In this document: positions 55,489-64,000 of the stretch, in pieces
Layout of the letters: every line of letters begins with the position of its first letter
Numbering within the stretch: the first letter of the stretch is position 1
Assembly: GCF_025147325.1 (NCBI RefSeq)
Contig: NZ_CP102262.1
Span: forward strand, 2,914,001 to 2,978,000
Reading direction: 5' to 3'
Length of the DNA: 64,000 bases
Origin: Bacteroides stercoris ATCC 43183
Lineage (GTDB): Bacteria; Bacteroidota; Bacteroidia; Bacteroidales; Bacteroidaceae
Notes under the pieces: model-generated
What the model was told of the DNA's origin: nothing
The model's database searches: none
The model's input: the letters and a program-made list of their open reading frames with translations, nothing else
Translations under genes and position numbers: made by a program

Positions 55489-55977
55489 TCATGCCTCGAA
55501 AAGCCTGCAAACCTCAGCGTGTACCTCCTTTATCAAATCCTTCGGATTGAGTTTGAGCTGCAACCCGCGCTGTCCGGCACTGATGTAGATATAGGAGAAC
55601 TGCAGGCAGGTTTCGTGAATATAGGTAGGGAAAGGCTTTTTCATGCCGATAGGCGAACAACCGCCGCGGATATACCCCGTCAGCGGAAGCAGTTCCTTCA
55701 TCGGGATAAGGTCGCACTTCTTGTTTCCGGACACCTTGGCGGCCAATTTCAGGTCTACTTCGTGCTCTCCGGGAATGACGCACACAAAATAACCGGTTTT
55801 ATCGCCATGCAATATCAGAGTTTTAAATACCTGCTCTATATCCTCTCCCAAACTGGCAGCCACGTGTATGGCACTCAAATCTTTCTCATCCACCTCATAA
55901 GGAATGAGCTCGTAGGCAATCTTTGCCTTATCAAGCAGCCGAGCTGCATTTGTCTTGTTGATTTTATTTTCTTTCAT
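55489..55977 (-). CDS. ybaK: Cys-tRNA(Pro)/Cys-tRNA(Cys) deacylase YbaK
   Basis: 162 residues, typical length. YbaK/ProX-fold landmarks: IHVAASLGEDIEQVFKTLIL, DKTGYFVCVIPGEHEVDLKL with the following AAKVSGNKKCDL (catalytic Lys region), and LTGYIRGGCSPIGMKKPFPT. It clears cysteine wrongly attached to tRNA-Pro. It is transcribed on its own, 99 nt downstream of uvrA in the same direction. Confidence 0.94.
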   Translation of the reverse strand: MKENKINKTNAARLLDKAKIAYELIPYEVDEKDLSAIHVAASLGEDIEQVFKTLILHGDKTGYFVCVIPGEHEVDLKLAAKVSGNKKCDLIPMKELLPLTGYIRGGCSPIGMKKPFPTYIHETCLQFSYIYISAGQRGLQLKLNPKDLIKEVHAEVCRLFEA

Positions 55978-56075
55978 TACAAACTATAATTGCAGACAGG
56001 CGAAAAGCATTCCGTTGCAGAAAGACGTTTTGCCGTCCGATGCCCTTTCACCTGTCATTTTTCTTTCAGACTATT

Positions 56076-58904
56076 TTAAAGATGAAGTTCTTCTTTCAGG
56101 AACTTCGGGGTATATCCTTTCGTACTCATCGCCACCTCTTCGGGCGTGCCGCAAGAGAGAAGCTCTCCCCCGCCCTTACCGCCTTCGGGTCCCATGTCGA
56201 TGATATAATCCGCCATTTTGATGACATCGAGGTTATGCTCGATAACGATAACCGTGTTGCCCTTATCGACCAATTTATTCAATACATTCATCAGGACGCG
56301 GATATCCTCAAAGTGCAGTCCGGTAGTAGGTTCGTCAAGAATATAGAGCGTCTTGCCCGTATCCCGCTTGGAGAGTTCGGTGGCCAACTTCACACGCTGG
56401 CTCTCGCCACCGGAGAGCGTAGTGGAAGACTGCCCCAGCTTGATATACCCCAGACCGACCTCCTGAATTACCTTAATCTTGTTCAATATCTGAGGTACGT
56501 TTTCAAAGAATTCCACAGCACGATTTATCGTCATATCCAGTACGTCGGCAATGGACTTCCCCTTGAAGCGCACTTCCAGCGTTTCGCGGTTGTAGCGCTT
56601 GCCATGGCAAACCTCACAAGGAACATATACATCGGGCAGGAAATTCATCTCAATGGTTTTGTAGCCGTTGCCCTGGCAGGCTTCACAACGTCCGCCGCTT
56701 ACATTGAACGAGAAACGTCCCGCCTTGTATCCGCGGATTTTGGCTTCGGGCAGGCCGACAAACAGGTTGCGGATATCAGAAAAGACTCCCGTATACGTGG
56801 CAGGATTGGAGCGCGGAGTACGCCCCAGCGGCGACTGGTCTACATTCACCACCTTATCTATATACTCCAGTCCCTCGATACTGCCATACTCCAAGGGGTC
56901 CTGAAGCGAACGGTAAAACTTCTGCGAAAGGATGGGCTGAAGCGTTTCATTAATCAGTGTGGACTTTCCGCTGCCCGATACTCCCGTTACACAAATCAGT
57001 TTGCCAAGCGGGAACTCCACATCCACATTTTTCAGGTTATTGCCTCTTGCACCGCGCAGCCACAGGCTATGGCCGTTGCCCTTGCGCCGTTCGGCAGGCA
57101 CTTCAATGGCACATTCGCCGTTCAAATACCGGGAAGTCAGCGTATGCGTCCGCAACATCTGCTGCGGAGTGCCGGCAAATACCACCTCACCCCCCAGCCT
57201 GCCTGCCTTGGGGCCCATATCTATAACGTAATCGGCGGCAAGCATCATGTCTTTATCATGCTCCACCACAATCACGGAATTACCCATATCGCGCAACTCC
57301 TTCAACGAATGGATAAGCCGCAGATTATCGCGCTGGTGCAATCCGATGCTCGGCTCATCCAGTATATACAGCACGTTCACCAACTGCGAGCCTATCTGCG
57401 TAGCCAGCCGGATACGCTGGCTTTCGCCGCCGGAGAGGCTGACGGCGCTGCGGTCCAGAGACAGATAATCCAATCCCACATCCAGCAGGAATTTCAGGCG
57501 GGTACGGATTTCTTTCAATATTTCTACCGCAATCTGCTGCTGTTTCCTGCTAAGATATTGGTCTACGTTCATCAGCCAGTCATACAACTCGTTGATGTCC
57601 ATTGTGGAGAGTTCGTAGATGTTTTTATCGTGAATACGGAATGACAAGGCTTCCTTGTTCAACTTCGCTCCGTGACATTCGGGACAGACAGCCGTCCTGG
57701 CAAATTGCTCCGCCCACTTCTGTGCCGTGGCAGACGCATCCTTTTCCTGCAACATCTGGATATACTTCACCACTCCCTCAAAAGTGACAAAGTAGTCGGA
57801 AGACGTACCGATAAGGGAGCTTTTTATCTTTATACGCTCATCCGAACCGTATAGAATCTCATCTATCGCATCGTCCGGCAGCTCCCTGACAGGAGTTTTC
57901 AGTGTAGCTTCATACTTCTCCAGCAATGCGGCAATCTGCCAGAATATCATGCTGTTCTTGGCTTTTCCCAAAGGAATGATGGCTCCCCCGCTGATGGAAA
58001 GCTCGCGGTCGGGGATAATCTTGTCTATATCAATCTGGCTCACCACGCCCAAACCTTTACACTTGGGGCACGCTCCCTGCGGAGAATTGAAGGAGAAGTT
58101 ATGGGGGGCAGGCTCGCGATAGGACAGTCCGGTGACAGGACACATCAAACGCTTGCTGTAATGGCGCACGCTCTCGCTTTGGGCGTCAAGCACCATCAGC
58201 AGCCCGTCGCCCTGACGCATGGCAACGGCAACGCTGTTCTTCAGGCGGGTGTCGTCTTTATCCGCCACCACCAGTTTGTCGATTACCACTTCCACGTCAT
58301 GGTTCTTGTAACGGTCCAGTTTCATGCCGGGCAATGCCTCGCGCACCTCGCCGTCCACACGGACATAGAGGTAGCCTTTCTTGCGAATCTGCTCGAAAAG
58401 TTCCTTGTAGTGTCCCTTACGGTTGCGCACCAACGGGGCGAGGATGTAAATACGCTTTCCTTTATAATCGTTCAGGATAAGCTCGAGTATCTGCTCTTCG
58501 GTATATTTCACCATTTTCTCGCCGGAAAGATACGAATAGGCTTCGCCGGCACGGGCATACAGCAGGCGAAGATAATCGTATATCTCCGTTGTCGTACCCA
58601 CGGTGGAACGCGGATTTTTATTGGTGGTCTTCTGCTCTATGGAAATCACCGGGCTCAGACCGGTAATCTTATCTACATCGGGACGCTCCAGATTGCCCAG
58701 AAAGTTACGGGCATAAGCGGAAAACGTTTCGATATAGCGACGCTGGCCCTCGGCAAATATCGTATCGAATGCGAGGGACGACTTGCCGCTTCCGCTCAGC
58801 CCGGTGATTACCGTAAGGCTGTTGCGGGGTATTTCCGCATCGATGTCTTTCAGGTTATGTACACGCGCTCCGTATACATTGATATATTCTGTTTCTTCTT
58901 GCAT
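56076..58904 (-). CDS. uvrA: UvrABC system protein A
   Basis: 942 residues, normal length. Two ABC ATPase units: Walker [16 protein letters not shown] near residue 34 and [15 protein letters not shown] near 645; LSGGESQR signatures in both halves. Zinc motifs include CPKCKGLG and, near 740, [10 protein letters not shown] with [10 protein letters not shown]; the UvrB-binding [10 protein letters not shown] region is also present. It recognises bulky DNA damage and loads UvrB in nucleotide excision repair. No uvrB is nearby. It is divergent from the LysM gene. Confidence 0.98.
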   Translation of the reverse strand: MQEETEYINVYGARVHNLKDIDAEIPRNSLTVITGLSGSGKSSLAFDTIFAEGQRRYIETFSAYARNFLGNLERPDVDKITGLSPVISIEQKTTNKNPRSTVGTTTEIYDYLRLLYARAGEAYSYLSGEKMVKYTEEQILELILNDYKGKRIYILAPLVRNRKGHYKELFEQIRKKGYLYVRVDGEVREALPGMKLDRYKNHDVEVVIDKLVVADKDDTRLKNSVAVAMRQGDGLLMVLDAQSESVRHYSKRLMCPVTGLSYREPAPHNFSFNSPQGACPKCKGLGVVSQIDIDKIIPDRELSISGGAIIPLGKAKNSMIFWQIAALLEKYEATLKTPVRELPDDAIDEILYGSDERIKIKSSLIGTSSDYFVTFEGVVKYIQMLQEKDASATAQKWAEQFARTAVCPECHGAKLNKEALSFRIHDKNIYELSTMDINELYDWLMNVDQYLSRKQQQIAVEILKEIRTRLKFLLDVGLDYLSLDRSAVSLSGGESQRIRLATQIGSQLVNVLYILDEPSIGLHQRDNLRLIHSLKELRDMGNSVIVVEHDKDMMLAADYVIDMGPKAGRLGGEVVFAGTPQQMLRTHTLTSRYLNGECAIEVPAERRKGNGHSLWLRGARGNNLKNVDVEFPLGKLICVTGVSGSGKSTLINETLQPILSQKFYRSLQDPLEYGSIEGLEYIDKVVNVDQSPLGRTPRSNPATYTGVFSDIRNLFVGLPEAKIRGYKAGRFSFNVSGGRCEACQGNGYKTIEMNFLPDVYVPCEVCHGKRYNRETLEVRFKGKSIADVLDMTINRAVEFFENVPQILNKIKVIQEVGLGYIKLGQSSTTLSGGESQRVKLATELSKRDTGKTLYILDEPTTGLHFEDIRVLMNVLNKLVDKGNTVIVIEHNLDVIKMADYIIDMGPEGGKGGGELLSCGTPEEVAMSTKGYTPKFLKEELHL

Positions 58905-59012
58905 ATTTTAATGAATGAATTTGTGCAAAAATAACGGTTTCCGACCGAATATCAGTCGAAAAGCGGTATTTTTCGGTTTTGAAATGCACAATATTATTTC
59001 TTAACGCAATCC

Positions 59013-59045
59013 TTTGGTTAAAATGGGACAATATTGTTAACTTTG
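59013..59045 (+). promoter_or_regulatory. Promoter of the LysM gene
   Basis: TTTG (59013-59016), 21 nt, TAACTTTG (59038-59045), a full Bacteroides-type promoter, 44 bp before the ATG at 59089. Confidence 0.65.
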
Positions 59046-59088
59046 CGGCTACTTTGGGAAATTGTAAACATAAACCAACGATTACTGA

Positions 59089-60891
59089 ATGAAAACGATT
59101 AACCGTATTTTTTGTTCCCTGCTGCTTGCCGGCGCGTGCAGCCTCGGAACAAGCGCACAAGAAAACCAATCCTACTTTCTGCATACGATAGAAAAAGGCC
59201 AGAGCCTGTATTCCATTGCCAGCATGTACAACATCAGCCAGGCGGATATAGTAAAACTGAATCCGGGAAGCGACGACAAGATATACGTAGGCCGTACCCT
59301 GCGCATTCCGCGTACGGATGCCGGCTTGCAAAAGGAGACTTTCCATACCATAGCTCCCGGTGAAACCCTTTACCGGCTTACGGTGAAATACAATGTGTCC
59401 GCTAAAGCCATATGCGATGCCAACCCCGGACTGAGCGCCGATAACTTCCGCATCGGGCAGGTTATCCGCATTCCGTCGGCCACGGATGCGGCAGCCGCCA
59501 CCGCAGACACGCAGACACTTTCGGGCATGCCCGCAGGCAACACTACCATTCAGGCCCCGGTACAATCCCGCTGCCGCGACATGCACAAGGTAAAACGCAA
59601 GGAAACGGTATTCAGCATCAGCCGCGAATACGGCATTACCGAAGCCGAACTCATAGCCGCCAATCCCGAATTGCGGGGCGAGAACAAGATAAAGAAAGGT
59701 TCGTTCCTCTGTATCCCCTATCCGTCCTCTCCTTCTGCAACGCAGCAGGATACACCCCGGCAGGCCGCACCGAGCGACAGCGAACTGTTCAGTGAAAACA
59801 CCAGAAGCAGCAAGCGCATCAATGTCATCAAGGCTGCCGTAGTCCTTCCGTTCCTGCCCGACGGGGCAAGCAAAAGCGAATCTGCCAAAATGGTGGAATA
59901 TTACGAAGGATTCCTTATGGCGGTAGACAGCCTGAAGCGCACAGGCACTTCCATAGACCTTTATACTTACAGTACCGGTCCTGCTACATCCTCCCTAAAC
60001 TCCATACTCGGCAAAAGCGAGATGAAGGACATGGATATTATCTTCGGCCCGTTGCACCAGCAGCACATCAAGCCTTTGGCCGATTTTGCCGACAAGCACG
60101 ACATACGGCTGGTGATACCGTTTACGTCTAAAGACAATACCGTATTCCGCAATCCGTCGGTATACCAAATCAATACTCCCCAATCCTACCTTTATTCGGA
60201 AGTGTACGACCACTTTGTACGCCAGTTCCCCAACGCCAACGTTATCTTTATCGAGGCAAGCCAGGGAACCAGAGAGAAAGCGGACTTCATCAAGGGATTG
60301 AAAGAGGAGTTGCGCAACCGTTCCATACCTACAAAATCACTGAAAGAGGATGCTACCGTGGAGTCCTTGAAAGCCGTACTGCGTGCCGACCGTGAAAATA
60401 TATTCATCCCCACTTCCGGAAGCAACATCACACTGATCAAGATACTGCCGCAACTGACACTGCTGGTACGCGAGATGCCCGACAGCCGCATACATCTGTT
60501 CGGCTATCCGGAATGGCAGACTTACACCAAAGACCATCTTGAAGCCTTCTTCGAACTGGATACATACTTCTACTCCTCGTTCTACACGAACAATCTGCTG
60601 CCGGCAGCCATTAACTTCACCAAGAGCTACCGCAAATGGTATGGCAAGGAGATGGACGAACGTTATCCCAAATTCGGCATGCTGGGTTTCGACACGGGCT
60701 ACTTCTTCCTCAAAGGACTGTCGCGCTACGGTTCGGGATTTGAAAAGAACCTGGACAAAATGGACCTTGTTCCCATTCAGACCGGCTTCAAGTTCCAGCG
60801 TGTAAACAACTGGGGCGGATTTATCAACCGGAAAGTGTTCTTTGTACGCTTCACCAAGAATTTCGAACTGATAAAGCTCGACTTTGATTAA
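59089..60891 (+). CDS. Triple-LysM protein fused to a periplasmic binding protein-like domain
   Basis: 600 residues. Signal peptide about 1-24 (SLGTSAQ end). Three LysM modules at about 30-75 (HTIEKGQSLYSIASMYNISQ), 84-130 (HTIAPGETLYRLTVKYNVSA) and 165-210 (HKVKRKETVFSISREYGITE) should bind peptidoglycan. From about 243 a type-I periplasmic binding fold follows (INVIKAAVVLPFLP, MDIIFGPLHQQHIKPLADFA, FGMLGFDTGYFFLKGL), like the ligand domain of branched-chain amino acid or LpoA-type proteins. It probably sits on the cell wall and affects wall synthesis or sensing; the role is inferred. Confidence 0.85.
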   Translation: MKTINRIFCSLLLAGACSLGTSAQENQSYFLHTIEKGQSLYSIASMYNISQADIVKLNPGSDDKIYVGRTLRIPRTDAGLQKETFHTIAPGETLYRLTVKYNVSAKAICDANPGLSADNFRIGQVIRIPSATDAAAATADTQTLSGMPAGNTTIQAPVQSRCRDMHKVKRKETVFSISREYGITEAELIAANPELRGENKIKKGSFLCIPYPSSPSATQQDTPRQAAPSDSELFSENTRSSKRINVIKAAVVLPFLPDGASKSESAKMVEYYEGFLMAVDSLKRTGTSIDLYTYSTGPATSSLNSILGKSEMKDMDIIFGPLHQQHIKPLADFADKHDIRLVIPFTSKDNTVFRNPSVYQINTPQSYLYSEVYDHFVRQFPNANVIFIEASQGTREKADFIKGLKEELRNRSIPTKSLKEDATVESLKAVLRADRENIFIPTSGSNITLIKILPQLTLLVREMPDSRIHLFGYPEWQTYTKDHLEAFFELDTYFYSSFYTNNLLPAAINFTKSYRKWYGKEMDERYPKFGMLGFDTGYFFLKGLSRYGSGFEKNLDKMDLVPIQTGFKFQRVNNWGGFINRKVFFVRFTKNFELIKLDFD

Positions 60892-60940
60892 AGAAACGCC
60901 TTACAGCCATTTGGTTACAGTAAATTCGCAATTGAAGAAA

Positions 60941-61627
60941 ATGAAACTAAAAACAATTATAGGAACAGCACTCTTAGCAGGTACATGTGCTTTGCCGGCA
61001 AGCGCACAGATAGGCGAACAACGCCATAACTTTTCCGTGGGCATCAACGGCGGCATCAACCTGAATAGCGTAAGCTTCTCTCCCAGAGTCCGCCAGAACA
61101 ACCTGATGGGTATCAACGGCGGAGTGACCGCCCGTTATATTTCCGAAAAGTATTTCAGCATGATATGCGGTGCGCAAATCGAGCTTAACTTCTCCCAACA
61201 CGGTTGGGACGAATTTTATGAGGACTATCCCGAACTGCAATACACGCGGAAGATGAATTATCTGGAAATTCCCTTCCTTGCACATCTGGCATTCGGTAAG
61301 GACAGAGGTTTGCAGTTCTTCGTCCATGCCGGTCCGCAGATAGGCTTCTTTTTAGGAGACAGCTATACGATAAGCGGCGACTGGGACAACTACCCGGGAC
61401 TGACCGTAGAACAGCATGACAAAGCCGTAGACAACAGGTTCGACTACGGCATTACGGGCGGAGCCGGCGTGGAACTCCGCACCAAAGCCGGAAATTTCCT
61501 GGTGGAAGGCAGATACTATTATGCCTTGTCCGACTTCTACAACAGTACCAAGAAGGACTACTTTTCCCGTTCGGCACACGGAGTCATCACCGCTAAAATC
61601 ACTTATTTGTTCGATTTAAGGAAATAA
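60941..61627 (+). CDS. PorT-like outer-membrane beta-barrel protein
   Basis: 228 residues from the ATG at 60941 (MKLKTIIGTALLAG, signal peptide ending ASAQ at about 23); an upstream in-frame TTG at 60884 overlaps the LysM gene and was rejected. Barrel strands: NFSVGINGGINLNSVSF, MNYLEIPFLAHLAFG, LQFFVHAGPQIGFFLGDSY and VEGRYYYALSDFYNST. This is the PorT-type small barrel of Bacteroidetes; T9SS is not implied. It begins 49 nt after the LysM gene, so the pair is likely one operon acting in the envelope. Confidence 0.8.
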   Translation: MKLKTIIGTALLAGTCALPASAQIGEQRHNFSVGINGGINLNSVSFSPRVRQNNLMGINGGVTARYISEKYFSMICGAQIELNFSQHGWDEFYEDYPELQYTRKMNYLEIPFLAHLAFGKDRGLQFFVHAGPQIGFFLGDSYTISGDWDNYPGLTVEQHDKAVDNRFDYGITGGAGVELRTKAGNFLVEGRYYYALSDFYNSTKKDYFSRSAHGVITAKITYLFDLRK

Positions 61628-61661
61628 AGAAAATAACGGTATAATCCGGATACAGAGATAT

Positions 61662-61705
61662 AAAAAGCGGGGCGAGTGTTGAATGTAACACTCGCCCCGC
61701 TTTTT
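61662..61705. terminator. Bidirectional terminator after the PorT-like gene
   Basis: Perfect 19-bp stem: 61662-61680 (AAAAAGCGGGGCGAGTGTT) against 61687-61705, loop GAATGT. A- and T-runs at both ends allow termination of both convergent operons. Confidence 0.92.
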
Positions 61706-61744
61706 ATACCGGACTGTCTGTCTTACCGGACAGACCTTTTCTCT

Positions 61745-62203
61745 TTATCTCAATCTGTCCGCAGCCTTCACCATCAGCTCATCACGATAGATAGCTCGGA
61801 AAGCCAGATAATTCAGTATGATACATACGGCAGGCAGGCATAAAGCCCATCCCAACTGGAAAGCCATTGCATTCAAATCGTTTTTCAGGATAAACATAAA
61901 CGCGAAGAAAGCAATGTAATAACCTATCAGCAAAAGACTGCCGAACACCGTCATACGAACCTGCAACATACGGTTACGGAACAGGAATATGGTGCATAAC
62001 GCAATAATCGCACTCAACAGCAGAATGCCGAACAAGCCCCATGTAGACTGGAAGTTTCCATCGGCCAAAGTCACGCCCAACGGCTTGAATATATGAGCCG
62101 CTATCCCATCCGGACCGATAAACTGTCCCACCGGCAAGCAAAGAGCCACAACCAGCAGGATAGCCACCAATAACAAATAAACGGATTGAATACGCTGTAT
62201 CAT
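61745..62203 (-). CDS. DUF4293 membrane protein
   Basis: 152 residues with four predicted membrane helices and the family start MIQRIQSVYLLLVAILLVV. It ends in a short charged tail (YRDELMVKAADRLR). DUF4293 is a Bacteroidetes family without known function, regularly placed behind the omega-type gene. Its start overlaps the omega stop by one base (TAATG), so translation is coupled. Confidence 0.88.
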   Translation of the reverse strand: MIQRIQSVYLLLVAILLVVALCLPVGQFIGPDGIAAHIFKPLGVTLADGNFQSTWGLFGILLLSAIIALCTIFLFRNRMLQVRMTVFGSLLLIGYYIAFFAFMFILKNDLNAMAFQLGWALCLPAVCIILNYLAFRAIYRDELMVKAADRLR

Positions 62204-62538
62204 TACTGCAATTTCTCTTTTTCCTTGGAAGGATTACGATAATATACCTTACCTTCAAGATATTCCTGAGTGGCAATCAATGTCGGTTTCGGCAACTTCT
62301 CATAATAACGGGAAATCTCAATCTGTTCGCGATTCTCGAATACCTCCTCAAGATTATCGTTGTAAGAAGCAAACTCGGCCAGCTTCTTGGAAAGGTCATT
62401 CTTGATTTCAACACTGATCTGATTGGCACGCTTACCAATAATCGCTACTGATTCATATACATTACCGGTATCCTCACACAACTCCATCATATCACGAGTC
62501 ACCGTAGTAGTAGGAGCATTTGTCTTTCTGTAATCCAT
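62203..62538 (-). CDS. rpoZ: RNA polymerase omega subunit, Bacteroidetes type
   Basis: 111 residues. DTGNVYESVAIIGKRANQIS is the omega-like segment (E. coli omega has ...NRFDLVLVAARRARQ), followed by NDLSKKLAEFASYNDNLEEV. Bacteroidetes omega is longer than the E. coli one, and this gene is standardly found between bamD and DUF4293. It helps assemble RNA polymerase by binding beta-prime. Similarity by eye is modest, hence the moderate score. Confidence 0.8.
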   Translation of the reverse strand: MDYRKTNAPTTTVTRDMMELCEDTGNVYESVAIIGKRANQISVEIKNDLSKKLAEFASYNDNLEEVFENREQIEISRYYEKLPKPTLIATQEYLEGKVYYRNPSKEKEKLQ

Positions 62539-62588
62539 AAATTTCTATCTAAATTAATTTTATTCTACAACAATTGTTTCACTTTCTG

Positions 62589-63392
62589 TCAGTCCTTCAA
62601 AATCTTCTGCGCTTCCTTGAAGATGCGGTCGGCATCTTTCATGTATTTGCTTTCGGGAAACTCGTTCTTAAAGGCGTAATATTCGTCTACCGCTTCACGA
62701 TAACGTTCCGCACGCTTGTCTTCCACACTATACACCGCCATTTCGTATTTGGCGCGCAGGATAAGGATGGACAAATCTTCACGCATATTGGTGTAAGGGT
62801 AATCCTTTAATGCGTTCTGTGCAGTGATAACGCAAGACTCATAATTATTTCCCAAATAATTTCCCAAATTATAATAGAGCTTGGCAGAGAGATATTCTTT
62901 CATAACCAGCTTGTCCTGCAAAGCGAATATCATGCTTTGGGCCTCGTCTTTCTTCGAGCTGTCAGGGAAATATTCGAGGAACATTTGCAGTTGCTGAATC
63001 GCACTGTATGTACCGGACTGGTCCAAACGGGGCTCCGGCGTATCCAGGAACAATGCCTTTCCGGCATGGAAACGCGCCAGTTCGGTAAACGTACCGCGCG
63101 GGTACACATTATAGTATTGGGTAAATGTCTGCGCGGCAGTCTGATAATCTTTCTGGTTATAATAGCTCATACCCAGCATGTAAAGAGACTCTTCCGCTTT
63201 ATCAGTACCTTTAAGAATGGCAATCAACTCGTTCAGCAACGTGGCAGCACGACTGTACTGGCCTTTTGCGAAGTAATTCTTTGCCGCTTCATACTTGTAT
63301 TCGTAGTCTGTGCTTTTCAGCAACTTGTTGTATTCTCCGCATGAGGAGAGCAGCAGTGCTGCAAGCAAAGTTATAAGGACGTTCTTCTTCAT
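62589..63392 (-). CDS. bamD: Outer-membrane assembly lipoprotein BamD
   Basis: 267 residues. A lipobox LLLSSCGEYN (Cys18) is followed by five or so TPR-like helix pairs: AKNYFAKGQYSRAATLLNEL, ESLYMLGMSYYNQKDYQTAA, FPDSSKKDEAQSMIFALQDK and EYYAFKNEFPESKYMKDADR. BamD is the essential lipoprotein of the BAM complex that folds beta-barrel proteins. It leads the bamD - omega - DUF4293 operon and has the best promoter in this part of the window. Confidence 0.93.
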   Translation of the reverse strand: MKKNVLITLLAALLLSSCGEYNKLLKSTDYEYKYEAAKNYFAKGQYSRAATLLNELIAILKGTDKAEESLYMLGMSYYNQKDYQTAAQTFTQYYNVYPRGTFTELARFHAGKALFLDTPEPRLDQSGTYSAIQQLQMFLEYFPDSSKKDEAQSMIFALQDKLVMKEYLSAKLYYNLGNYLGNNYESCVITAQNALKDYPYTNMREDLSILILRAKYEMAVYSVEDKRAERYREAVDEYYAFKNEFPESKYMKDADRIFKEAQKILKD

Positions 63393-63413
63393 TACTTTTA
63401 TTCAAATAATGTG

Positions 63414-63445
63414 CAAAGATAGAGGTTCGCATCGAATTAAACAAA
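63414..63445 (-). promoter_or_regulatory. Promoter of the bamD operon
   Basis: Minus-strand TTTG (63445-63442), 20 nt, TATCTTTG (63421-63414), matching the Bacteroides consensus at every defined position. The ATG is 22 bp downstream. Confidence 0.72.
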
Positions 63446-63535
63446 GATACGCACCTTAATTTTTCAAAAACAAAGATGAATGGGGTATCCCTACTTTGAC
63501 ACACTCCCTTTCATAACCTTCATACTGTCCTTTTT

Positions 63536-63961
63536 TTACAGTTTATACAAGTCGCTCGCAGCCAGCAAGTCCACCTTTTTCTCCGTCAATACCCGGATAC
63601 AGTTTTCCATATCGTTGGGACGGATAATGACATTGGCAGTCTGCCCGTTGGCAAAGGAGTACATATATTCGATGAACACGCCTTCATCAGACAGGCAACG
63701 GAGCACCTTTGCCAATGAACCCGGAATATTGGGACAACTGATTCCCACCACATCGGTCACATTGACGGCAAAATGATTATCCTTCAATACCTTATACGCC
63801 TTATCAGGTTCGGACACAATGCCGCGAAGAATACCGAAATCGGCATTCTCGGCTATACAGAGTGCAGAGAGATTGACACCCTCTTTGGCAAGAACTTCCG
63901 TCACTTCCGTAAGGCGACCGGACTTGTTTTCCAAAAAAATAGAAAGTTGTTTTGCTACCAT
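63536..63961 (-). CDS. Tandem ACT-domain protein
   Basis: 141 residues made of two ACT domains (about 4-65 and 70-138): KQLSIFLENKSGRLTEVTEV and GISCPNIPGSLAKVLRCLSD are the typical openings with the GRL and GSL turns. ACT domains bind amino acids and regulate enzymes allosterically. It has no catalytic part. In Bacteroides such genes often follow a phenylacetate-CoA ligase gene, which would lie beyond the right edge; this cannot be seen. Only 39 bp of upstream sequence remain. Confidence 0.88.
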   Translation of the reverse strand: MVAKQLSIFLENKSGRLTEVTEVLAKEGVNLSALCIAENADFGILRGIVSEPDKAYKVLKDNHFAVNVTDVVGISCPNIPGSLAKVLRCLSDEGVFIEYMYSFANGQTANVIIRPNDMENCIRVLTEKKVDLLAASDLYKL

Positions 63962-64000
63962 AAGTTTACTATTTTACGATTTACAATTTACGATTGTCGA

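Noticed and set aside
56040..57644. 534-residue plus-strand frame opposite uvrA
   Set aside because: Antisense shadow; uvrA on the other strand has every expected motif.

Overview
The window looks like chromosome of a gut Bacteroides or a close relative. The support is an RnfBCDGEA complex behind an RseC-like protein, an atpDC-orf-BEFHAG ATP synthase operon with a very short epsilon subunit, a UpxY-led surface polysaccharide operon, the VirE / DUF4248 / HU-like / 'smalltalk' gene set, PorT-like and TonB-type outer-membrane proteins, and many promoters of the Bacteroides type (TTTG, 18-21 nt, TAnnTTTG).

Layout. 1-1.6 kb: a Panacea-domain protein overlaps the start of a partner gene cut by the window edge, next to a small HTH gene broken by a base deletion and by a 135-bp palindrome with TA flanks. 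1.7-4.9 kb: VirE-like ATPase, DUF4248, HU-like protein and a 34-residue smalltalk protein. 4.9-11.1 kb (minus): upxY plus four UDP-GlcNAc3NAcA-type sugar genes and an initiating sugar transferase, with no other glycosyltransferase, flippase or polymerase. 11.1-12.7 kb: leader, a putative invertible promoter and its likely tyrosine recombinase; the promoter now points away from upxY. 12.9-18.9 kb: pyrB, pyrI, a flavin reductase-like gene, a barrel protein, glyA and fhs. 19-24.7 kb: an outer-membrane barrel protein divergent from a histidine kinase / response regulator pair; three direct repeats lie in the divergent spacer and six exact-period 22-bp palindromes lie between kinase and regulator. 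24.7-27 kb: PIF1-like helicase, then a 40-bp-arm hairpin.

27-42 kb is mostly bioenergetics: the whole F1Fo ATP synthase (minus), galE, the Rnf complex and an RseC-like protein. 42-51 kb: DUF3078 outer-membrane protein, CTP synthase, YidC, MATE exporter, S9 peptidase lipoprotein. 51-56 kb: PadR / PspC pair with a candidate operator, a GNAT acetyltransferase followed by 21-bp tandem repeats also found behind the VirE gene, a POT transporter and YbaK. 56-64 kb: UvrA, a LysM-plus-binding-protein envelope protein, a PorT-like protein, DUF4293, RNA polymerase omega, BamD and an ACT-domain protein.

Most of the window is conserved housekeeping. The accessory and most interesting parts are 1-12.7 kb (mobile debris, possible toxin-antitoxin pair, phase-variable polysaccharide operon) and the unexplained repeat arrays at 3.8, 21.3, 23.1, 27.1 and 53.6 kb. 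No rRNA, tRNA, CRISPR array or complete insertion sequence was seen.
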